From assembly GCA_018715885.1 (NCBI GenBank), contig DVKT01000040.1:1-11545 (forward strand): a stretch of DNA of 11,545 nucleotides. The letters run 5' to 3'. The DNA comes from Caccoplasma intestinavium. Its GTDB lineage: Bacteria > Bacteroidota > Bacteroidia > Bacteroidales > UBA11471. Below, in pieces: positions 1 through 5,705 of the stretch (its first letter is position 1; each line of letters starts with the position of its first letter). The notes beneath the pieces are model-generated. The model made no database searches, was not told the origin of the DNA, and saw only the letters and a program-made list of their open reading frames with translations. The translations under genes and the position numbers were made by a program.

Positions 1-104
1 GAAAAGCCGGGGAAAGTGTTCGTGGGAGTTGATCGATGGGCTTTGTCGACAGTATTACCGAAAATATCCGTTTTATCGGTCAATAGTCGTTCGGTTTCAT
101 GCAT
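1..104 (-). CDS. Possible 5' part of an unrecognised gene, cut by the window edge
   Basis: A minus-strand frame is open from 170 down to the left edge (in-frame stop at 171-173). Its only ATG is at 104-102. From that ATG it reads MHETERLLTDKTDIFGNTVD and continues to the edge with KAHRSTPTNTFPGF. The composition is protein-like, mixed charged and polar, and wobble bases resemble those of the neighbouring genes. The residues before the ATG (YLKDDLPASSVYDND) also look coding, so the true start may be non-canonical or the frame may be a gene remnant. I recognise no family and see no clear promoter box. It lies beyond the GH2 terminator, so it is probably a separate unit on the same strand. Only about 34 codons are visible, so confidence is low. 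Confidence 0.3.
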   Translation of the reverse strand, partial: MHETERLLTDKTDIFGNTVDKAHRSTPTNTFPGF

Positions 105-255
105 ATCGTTATCGTAAACGCTGGAAGCGGGAAGGTCGTCTTTAAGGTAATTTCTTATTTGTATATTGTATTACAGCGGATACAAGATTTTTTTATTTTA
201 TACCTTGTGCTTTAAGTACAACATAAAGGGTAATGATTTTTGGGGGCAATAAAAG

Positions 256-297
256 TCAGAGGGCAGTCGTCGTTTATAAACGACGACTGCCCTCTGA
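256..297 (-). terminator. Perfect 21+21 bp palindromic terminator downstream of the GH2 gene
   Basis: The arms 256-276 and 277-297 are exact reverse complements with no spacer, centred on TTTATAAA. On the minus strand the hairpin starts 13 nt after the GH2 stop codon and is followed by CTTTTATT, a short U-run. This fits an intrinsic terminator. Transcripts from the other strand would form the same hairpin. Confidence 0.75.
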
Positions 298-309
298 GAG
301 AAAATTTAT

Positions 310-3300
310 TTATTCGAGGTGATTGGCTTCTTTCAATAAATTGAGCAGAAGTTGTTGGCCTACGATATTGGCTCTGTTTTTACTCGTCGTATTGAATGTA
401 TTCATCGATTCGTTCATTCCGTCGGTATCGACTTTTGCCGTGTAGGCTTTTGCACCTTTGATACAAGCGGGAATATCGAGAGTAGTGATGATGACTTGTC
501 CGCGTCCGGCAGGAATAACTGTCAATGCCGAATACACCTCTTTTCGGTGGTCGGAAACACAGCCGACAAGAATTTCTCCATTTTCACACCGTAATCCGAT
601 GCGGCGGCGGTTATATGCAGCGAAGCACTGGTATTCCCAGTTGAATACGCAGTCGGATGGAAGCCCTTTGAAAATACGATGTTTGCGGTTGAAGAAATTA
701 CCTCCGTACCACGATTTGCCCAGTACTTTCGAGCCTCGGTAGTCGAGAACCTCTTTGTCGCAAAGGTATTCGGCCCATCGCTCGGGGTTATCTACGATGA
801 TGAGGGTGTGCCCCTTATACACCCATTCGAGAATGTCGCTCATTCCGCTGCCCCATTGGGTGGGCTCGTACGCGCCTACCAGTAGATAGTCTCCCGATGG
901 TATTCCTTTTTTGTATGCAGGGAGGTTGATACCGAAAGATTGCATAAAGTCATTCAGAGTCCCTGTCGTGTCGGCAATGGAGCCGTTCGTGGAGATACCT
1001 TCGGCATTGAGTTGTACCGCGAATAGTTTGTCTTCTCCGCAAGCTGCGACTGTTTTGTTTTTGTATAGCATGGCTTCAATGGTCGTGTAACCGGCTATTT
1101 TCGGCACATATTTCCAGCCTGTATGCAGGCATTCTCCATAGGTGGAACCGCCCGATACTTTGACTTGCACCGTATGGTAGTCGAGTATTTGTCCCGATTC
1201 GTCTTTTGCCGTGAGATTCAAGGTGTATTTCCCTTTAAGATTTTTTTCATTGACGATGTATGTGTCGATGGTAGTCGTGTCGCCGACGCTCAAAACTTTC
1301 CTGTCCATTTTTACGGCGAGATAGAGTGGTCGGTTGTAGTAGGCCAGCGTTTCTATATCGCCTTTGGGATTGCGGTAATTGTCGACGATCCCCGAATGAT
1401 TTTCGAGTTTCATGCTCTCCCATCCGTTTACGGCGTATGCGTCGACCGTATTGCTGATGCGAATGTTTTCGATGATACGGCCTTGGTAATAAAATGATAC
1501 GTTGCCCATGGCGCGGGTCAGGTCATCAACTGTGGGGAATGCGTCCCGGAAACCCCGTTCGGTGAGGAAACAAGCATAAGCATCGTACCATTTCAGATAG
1601 TCGTCGGCCTCCCAGCCGCGGGTATGTCCGGTGCGCAGTATTTCATCGCGGATAAGTTGTAAGCGGGGCGGTGTACCTATGGCGCCGTCTTCGCCCCAAT
1701 AGACGATTTCGTCGCGGTGATCGCTGTAACGGTGATAGTTGTCTTTGCCTAGATAAAGGTTATCATGATAACAGCCGGGACCTCCCGCATGATGCCGGTC
1801 GTACCAGCCGTAGTCGTAGAATGTCGTGTCGTAGGGGAGGAGGTGCAGTTTGAATCGGGCATTGGGTTCGTTGAGGGGATTCTCTCCATTGCTCGAGTTG
1901 TAGGTGAGTATACGGGTCGGATCAATAGTATGGGCCATGCGCATTTGGTCGTAGTCTTGTCGTTGTGGCCAGGCTCCTCGCTCGTTGTGGAGATTGTAGA
2001 TTACGAGCGACGGATGGTTGCGGTCGCGTTTTATCATGCGTGCCAACTTTTCGTTACGGTATCCGAAATAGAATGCCGTGGCTTCGGTTCCGTCATTGAA
2101 TCGAGAAGCCGAGTATTGATTTCCGCCCGGTTCTTCGAAATAGAGCAATCCTAACTCATCGGCATAATCGAGAACGTTAGGCGCACCTATCGTACGGTGG
2201 AAGTTGAGCATGTTCAGACCCAGTTTTTTGGCAATCTCTATTTGACGTCGGGCCAATTCGTCGGTCGGTGCGATACCGTTGTCGGGCCAAAAGCTCCAAG
2301 AAATAGCCGTGCGCAAAACAATACGTTTTCCATTGAGGTAAAATTGCTTGTCTCCGTTAATATCCTTTATTTCAAACCAACGAAATCCGAATCGCTGCGA
2401 ACGATTATCGTTACCGACTGTAACTTTCAGGTCGTAAAGGTTGGGGGAGTCTATGCTCCACAGTTTGGCTTTGGGTAGAGCGATGTGGTAAGTTTGGGTG
2501 TTGCTCCCGGTTTGCAAAGGCGGGAGAGAATACTCTTTCTTGTATATGCTTTTCCCCGATACGTGTTCCATGATCTCCAATTGGATTTCTTTGCCTTTTT
2601 GGACATCTGCATAGCCGTTATCGAGAGATATTTCCACCTCTATTTCATGAGGTTGCGGTTTGTTTTTGATAAATACGTCCGAGATATAGAGCGGATCTGT
2701 CGCTATCAGTGTTACTTTACCGGTGATACCGCCGAATCCGTGTGAGGGGTTCGTGAAATAGTTTCCCCAAGTGTATAGTTGTGAATCTTTCCAGTTGAAA
2801 TTTCCGTTAGGATCGGTTATGCGGAAAGCTATTTCGTTTTCTTTACCATATTTTACATACGGGGTAATATTGATGTCGAAAGGGGTACTGTTTACCAAAT
2901 CGTATCCCGATAATTCCCTATTGATAAATATTTCCGCCCGGAAACGTACCGAGCCGACTTGTAAAACAATACGTTTCCCTTTCCATGATTGTGGAATAAA
3001 TGTGCGGGTATGAAACCATGAGACACCGGTGTAATTGCCCGTAACGCCAAATGTTTGTCCATTATATCCCCAAAGAGTCCCTTCTACCGTTGCCGGTAAA
3101 GTGATTCCCGTTGTGTCGGGATTATCGAGGAGAGTCCACCCTCCGGAAGGTAAATTTATAGGCAGATTTTCCGGATTTACCGGAGGTAGGTAGAGTTTAT
3201 CATTCTGCCATTTTGCCGTTTTGTCGAGGGTGATCGACCATGAAGAAGATGTAAGGTCTTTGATTTGTCGTCCTTCTTGGGCTGCGTTGCAGGGAAGAGT

Positions 3301-3345
3301 AAATACCCATCCTAAAAGAATGGAGAAGAGGAAATGTTTTTTCAT
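310..3345 (-). CDS. Secreted glycoside hydrolase family 2 protein (beta-galactosidase/beta-glucuronidase superfamily)
   Basis: A 1011-residue exported enzyme expected to cleave a terminal beta-linked sugar from a glycan in the periplasm or at the cell surface. Residues 1-21 form a signal peptide (MKK, a hydrophobic stretch, then CNA before AQEG). The order is that of GH2: a jelly-roll sugar-binding domain at about 88-215, an Ig-like domain at about 216-325, then a TIM barrel from about 330. The likely acid/base is Glu455 in the motif NHPSLVIYNLHNE, and the likely nucleophile is Glu552 in YWGEDGAIG, 97 residues later. About 770-1000 is an extra C-terminal region resembling the glutamine-amidotransferase-like fold seen at the end of some GH2 proteins (SGDYLLVGAYEP, HRIFKGLPSDCVFNWEYQ). 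It makes the protein longer than a minimal GH2. Substrate cannot be read from the sequence: galactoside, glucuronide or another sugar are all possible. The gene stands alone, with its own terminator and promoter-like box. Confidence 0.88.
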   Translation of the reverse strand: MKKHFLFSILLGWVFTLPCNAAQEGRQIKDLTSSSWSITLDKTAKWQNDKLYLPPVNPENLPINLPSGGWTLLDNPDTTGITLPATVEGTLWGYNGQTFGVTGNYTGVSWFHTRTFIPQSWKGKRIVLQVGSVRFRAEIFINRELSGYDLVNSTPFDINITPYVKYGKENEIAFRITDPNGNFNWKDSQLYTWGNYFTNPSHGFGGITGKVTLIATDPLYISDVFIKNKPQPHEIEVEISLDNGYADVQKGKEIQLEIMEHVSGKSIYKKEYSLPPLQTGSNTQTYHIALPKAKLWSIDSPNLYDLKVTVGNDNRSQRFGFRWFEIKDINGDKQFYLNGKRIVLRTAISWSFWPDNGIAPTDELARRQIEIAKKLGLNMLNFHRTIGAPNVLDYADELGLLYFEEPGGNQYSASRFNDGTEATAFYFGYRNEKLARMIKRDRNHPSLVIYNLHNERGAWPQRQDYDQMRMAHTIDPTRILTYNSSNGENPLNEPNARFKLHLLPYDTTFYDYGWYDRHHAGGPGCYHDNLYLGKDNYHRYSDHRDEIVYWGEDGAIGTPPRLQLIRDEILRTGHTRGWEADDYLKWYDAYACFLTERGFRDAFPTVDDLTRAMGNVSFYYQGRIIENIRISNTVDAYAVNGWESMKLENHSGIVDNYRNPKGDIETLAYYNRPLYLAVKMDRKVLSVGDTTTIDTYIVNEKNLKGKYTLNLTAKDESGQILDYHTVQVKVSGGSTYGECLHTGWKYVPKIAGYTTIEAMLYKNKTVAACGEDKLFAVQLNAEGISTNGSIADTTGTLNDFMQSFGINLPAYKKGIPSGDYLLVGAYEPTQWGSGMSDILEWVYKGHTLIIVDNPERWAEYLCDKEVLDYRGSKVLGKSWYGGNFFNRKHRIFKGLPSDCVFNWEYQCFAAYNRRRIGLRCENGEILVGCVSDHRKEVYSALTVIPAGRGQVIITTLDIPACIKGAKAYTAKVDTDGMNESMNTFNTTSKNRANIVGQQLLLNLLKEANHLE

Positions 3346-3414
3346 GATATATAAGATATGAGGTTACAAAACCCGGATAGTTTTTGAGCGGAATACGTAA
3401 AAGGTGTTTATCAA

Positions 3415-3422
3415 CAAAGATA
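3415..3422 (-). promoter_or_regulatory. Bacteroides-type -7 box for the GH2 gene
   Basis: The minus strand reads TATCTTTG here, an exact match to the Bacteroides -7 consensus TAnnTTTG. It lies about 70 bp upstream of the GH2 ATG, which would leave a 5' leader of roughly 60 nt. No convincing TTTG element is seen 19-21 nt further upstream, so support comes from the -7 box and its position alone. Confidence 0.4.
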
Positions 3423-3484
3423 ATGTTTTTGTATAAATAAAAGGTTTATTCGGGTGAAGTTTGAAAAATAAAAGAATTTATTCG

Positions 3485-3515
3485 TTTGACCAAAACAAAA
3501 AAAGGAGTTTCTTTG
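3485..3515 (+). promoter_or_regulatory. Probable promoter of msrAB
   Basis: TTTG at 3485-3488 and TTTCTTTG at 3508-3515 (one mismatch to TAnnTTTG) are 19 nt apart, as expected for the primary Bacteroides sigma factor. Transcription would start near 3522, about 14 nt before the ATG at 3536. This supports that ATG over the in-frame ATG at 3461, which would lie upstream of the promoter. Confidence 0.4.
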
Positions 3516-3535
3516 TTGGCTATAAAAATATAAGT

Positions 3536-4621
3536 ATGAAACATCTTCTGTTTGTCATGATGTTGTTGTGCGGAGCATGTACTCATGCGCAGGAAGGGAG
3601 GATTGTGTCTCAAGAAAAGAAAGGATATGATATGGAAAAGCGATCGGTGATTTATTTGGCGGGCGGTTGTTTTTGGGGAACCGAGCATTTTATGAAACAG
3701 GTCAGAGGGGTTGAAAAGACTCGTGTCGGATATGCCAACAGTGCGCTATCCGATCCCTCTTACGAACAAGTTTGTTCCGGAGCGACTGGAGCGGCCGAGA
3801 CGGTAGAGGTGGTTTATGACCCTGCTGTGGTGGGATTGCCCCTTTTGCTGAATCTCTATTTCTTAACGATCGACCCTACGTCGCTCAATCGTCAGGGAGG
3901 GGATATAGGTACGCAATATCGCACGGGCATATATTATACCGATACGGCCGATCTCCCTTTTATAAGGGAGGCATTGAGTCGTACCGAGCGCTCTTACGAT
4001 GAGCCTTTGGTGGTGGAGATAGGACCTCTTGAAAATTTTTATCCGGCAGAAAAATACCATCAGGATTATCTCGATAAAAATCCTGGTGGGTATTGCCACA
4101 TCGATTCCCGACTTTTCGATGTGGCGCGTCGGGCGAATTCGGAGAATGCCGGGAAGCCCGAGCCTCGATACATCAAACCCGACGAGGCTGTTTTGCGTAC
4201 CACGCTTACACCCCGGCAATATGCCGTAACCCGGCAGAATGCGACAGAACCTCCTTTCGATAACGAATATTGGAATGAGAAGCGGGACGGTATTTATGTC
4301 GATATTACAACGGGAGAGCCGTTGTTTCTTTCGACCGATAAATTCGATTCGTCTTGCGGATGGCCAAGTTTTTCCCGACCTATTGCCGATTCACTTGTCT
4401 GCCGTCGCGCCGATTTGTCTCATGGAATGAGTCGGGTAGAGGTACGCAGTGTTACGGGGGATGCCCATTTGGGACATGTATTTACCGATGGCCCTCGGGA
4501 ATCAGGCGGGTTGCGCTACTGCATCAATAGCGCTTCGTTGCGCTTTATCCCTCGGGAAGAGATGATGGCAGCCGGCTATGGCGATTATTTACCGTTGTTC
4601 GATAAGTCTGTGAGTAGGTAG
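3536..4621 (+). CDS. msrAB: Exported bifunctional peptide methionine sulfoxide reductase MsrA/MsrB
   Basis: A 361-residue fusion that reduces both S- and R-methionine sulfoxide in oxidised proteins. Residues 36-195 are MsrA, with catalytic Cys45 in GGCFWGTE, the DPTSLNRQGGDIGTQYRTGIYY block and a candidate resolving Cys187 in GGYCHID. Residues 218-340 are MsrB, with Cys274 in CGWPSF, HLGHVFTDGP and catalytic Cys329 in RYCINSASLRF. The paired CxxC zinc motifs of other MsrB proteins are absent. I chose the ATG at 3536 because it begins a clear signal sequence (MKHLLFVMMLLCGACTHA). Cleavage could follow THA, or Cys15 could be lipidated although the residue at -3 is unusual for a lipobox. An in-frame ATG at 3461 would add 25 polar residues before the signal. 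Export implies repair outside the cytoplasm, with electrons from a membrane or periplasmic thiol system not encoded here. The gene is monocistronic and divergent from GH2. Confidence 0.95.
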   Translation: MKHLLFVMMLLCGACTHAQEGRIVSQEKKGYDMEKRSVIYLAGGCFWGTEHFMKQVRGVEKTRVGYANSALSDPSYEQVCSGATGAAETVEVVYDPAVVGLPLLLNLYFLTIDPTSLNRQGGDIGTQYRTGIYYTDTADLPFIREALSRTERSYDEPLVVEIGPLENFYPAEKYHQDYLDKNPGGYCHIDSRLFDVARRANSENAGKPEPRYIKPDEAVLRTTLTPRQYAVTRQNATEPPFDNEYWNEKRDGIYVDITTGEPLFLSTDKFDSSCGWPSFSRPIADSLVCRRADLSHGMSRVEVRSVTGDAHLGHVFTDGPRESGGLRYCINSASLRFIPREEMMAAGYGDYLPLFDKSVSR

Positions 4622-4646
4622 CTTGTTCTGCTTTACAATATTTTGT

Positions 4647-4695
4647 AAAAACTGTCTACTGAAATAATCATATTTAATTTTGGTGGACAGTTTTT
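4647..4695 (+). terminator. Terminator of msrAB
   Basis: A 13-bp stem (4647-4659 with 4683-4695, one G-U pair) around the sequence AAAAACTGTCTAC, with a 23-nt loop. It begins 25 nt after the msrAB stop and ends in a five-T run. The flanking A-tract and T-tract make it plausible in both directions, so it could also stop transcripts from the convergent pectinesterase gene. Confidence 0.7.
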
Positions 4696-4740
4696 ATTTC
4701 CTTCAAAAAGATATTTTGTCATTCCGAGTACTTCATCGTC

Positions 4741-4869
4741 TGTCATTCCGAGCGTATGCAAGGAATCTTTCTGTCCTCCCGAATCCGATGCAGACGGTGT
4801 GAGGGATCTCTTGCTTTTGCCCGTTTAGGTGGAGATTCTTCACTTCTCTACGTTTCGTTCAGAATGACA
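4741..4869. repeat. Palindromic repeat unit B
   Basis: Left half 4741-4768 (TGTCATTCCGAGCG to AGGAATCT), a degenerate second left half 4772-4809 (TGTCCTCCCGAA to GAGGGATCT), and a 37-nt right half 4833-4869 (AGATTCTTC to CAGAATGACA). A truncated left half, TGTCATTCCGAG at 4717-4728, lies just upstream. This is the most complex unit of the cluster. Confidence 0.7.
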
Positions 4870-4873
4870 CACT

Positions 4874-4962
4874 TGTCATTCCGAGTGAGGCTGTCAGGCC
4901 GACGAGGAATCTTTGACTTTCTATTGTTTGAGATTCTTCGGTGCTCCGCACCTCAGAATGAA
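4874..4962. repeat. Palindromic repeat unit C
   Basis: A 39-nt left half (4874-4912) ends in CCGACGAGGAATCT, shared almost exactly with unit D. The right half (4931-4962) ends in CTCAGAATGAAA, diverged from the usual GACA end. The unit starts four bases after unit B ends. Confidence 0.7.
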
Positions 4963-5193
4963 AGCGTTCCGAAACTTTTTTCCCGTCGTAAAGAAGTTAC
5001 CAAGAAAGGTCGCCCACTCATTATCGGGTACTCCTTCTTTCCGCTTCGCTCGCCGACGGAGGCTGCGGAACTCGCTCCGCTCAGACAGCCCTCTCCCTAT
5101 TTCTATCTTCTCTCGCGTTCACGGCAGCCCGATAAAGGCGGGAATTTTCCTACCCCGACATTACCGACTATCAAGGTGTGGACGGTAGCTATT
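4963..5193. other. GC-rich repeat-like block between palindromic units C and D
   Basis: This 231-bp block is unlike the flanking repeat but also looks non-coding. It has an 8-bp inverted repeat, TTATCGGG at 5021-5028 and CCCGATAA at 5128-5135. Inside it a hairpin at 5061-5090 pairs GGCT with AGCC and GCGGA with TCCGC. The CGGAACTCGCTCCGCTC segment looks like another dispersed element, but that is an impression; only one copy is present here. Confidence 0.35.
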
Positions 5194-5305
5194 TGTCATT
5201 CCGAGTAAGGCCGGTAGCCCGACGAGGAATCTCCTCCTTCCTACTCGTAACATTGTACTCTCGCTTGGCGGAAGATTCTTCACGGCAAAGCCTTTCAGAA
5301 TGACA
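5194..5305. repeat. Palindromic repeat unit D
   Basis: Left half 5194-5232 (TGTCATTCCGAGTAAGG to GACGAGGAATCT) and right half 5273-5305 (AGATTCTTCACGG to CAGAATGACA) are separated by 40 nt. It is a complete unit with intact ends. Confidence 0.7.
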
Positions 5306-5337
5306 TTGCTCCGTGAGGGGCTGCATCACTGAATAGG

Positions 5338-5370
5338 AGATTTTTCGGGATTATATCCCTCAGAATGACA
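5338..5370. repeat. Orphan right half-unit
   Basis: AGATTTTTCGGG to CTCAGAATGACA, a 33-nt right half without its own left partner. It follows unit D by 32 nt and precedes unit E by 4 nt. Confidence 0.55.
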
Positions 5371-5374
5371 TTAA

Positions 5375-5465
5375 TGTCATCTCGAACGAAGCTGAGAGAT
5401 CTCATGCAAAATGTACTGCTTGGTATGAGATTCTTCACTTCGTTCACGCTATGTTCGGAATGGCA
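5375..5465. repeat. Palindromic repeat unit E (second sequence class)
   Basis: Left half 5375-5402 (TGTCATCTCGAACG to GAGAGATCT) and right half 5428-5465 (AGATTCTTCACTTCG to CGGAATGGCA). The CATCTCGAAC form differs from the CATTCCGAG form of units B to D. Confidence 0.65.
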
Positions 5466-5472
5466 AAAGTGA

Positions 5473-5500
5473 TGTCATCTCGAACGTATGTGAGGAATCC
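5473..5500. repeat. Orphan left half-unit (second sequence class)
   Basis: TGTCATCTCGAACG followed by GAGGAATCC, with no right half after it. The sequence from 5501 to 5648 is AT-rich and shows no recognisable feature. Confidence 0.55.
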
Positions 5501-5648
5501 CTTTCGGTTACGTATGTAGTGATGCTATTTTGCTATTGCTTGATATGATAGGTTGGTAAAAAATTTGTTTCTACGGTCGAAAATTGGAAAATCTTATGTG
5601 GAAATATCTCCTATTATCTCCTTGTAAACTATCTTTTGATACATAAAA

Positions 5649-5681
5649 GAATCCCCTGCCTATTTCTTAGGCAGGGGATTC
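5649..5681 (-). terminator. Terminator of the pectinesterase gene
   Basis: A perfect 14-bp stem (5649-5662 with 5668-5681, core AATCCCCTGCC) closes a 5-nt loop. On the minus strand it starts 24 nt after the stop codon and is followed by TTTTATGT, a U-run. Confidence 0.85.
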
Positions 5682-5705
5682 GTCATTAAAAGAGTGTGGG
5701 TGGAA

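Larger units (their letters stand above)
4717..5500. repeat. Cluster of dispersed palindromic repeats between convergent genes
   Basis: This stretch contains about twelve half-units of one sequence family. The left half reads TGTCATTCCGAG, then a variable stretch, then GAGGAATCT. The right half is its inverse: AGATTCTTC, a variable stretch, then TCAGAATGACA. Left halves lie at 4717 (truncated), 4741, 4772 (degenerate), 4874, 5194, 5375 and 5473. Right halves end at 4869, 4962, 5305, 5370 and 5465. Paired halves fold into long imperfect hairpins of 90-130 nt. A second sequence class (TGTCATCTCGAAC with GAGAGATCT) is mixed in on the right. Similar hairpin repeats are dispersed in many Bacteroidetes genomes. 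No transposase is encoded here. No gene is apparent from 4622 to 5705. Confidence 0.8.

Noticed and set aside
2..145. Plus-strand frame at the left edge
   Set aside because: Its product is unusually rich in Arg and Tyr and has no visible start. The overlapping minus-strand frame has a more protein-like composition.
3461..3535. Upstream in-frame start for msrAB, giving 386 residues
   Set aside because: The extra 25 residues are polar and basic and would bury the signal sequence. The likely promoter overlaps this stretch, so the ATG at 3536 is preferred.
4756..5208. A 150-codon open frame on the plus strand in the msrAB-pectinesterase gap
   Set aside because: It runs across palindromic repeat units and the GC-rich block. 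Its translation is Arg/Ser/Phe-rich without domain character, and it has no promoter. It is a chance frame through repeats.
4717..5500. CRISPR array
   Set aside because: The repeats are palindromic half-units in both orientations with irregular spacing and diverged copies, not uniform direct repeats with equal spacers, and no cas gene is present.
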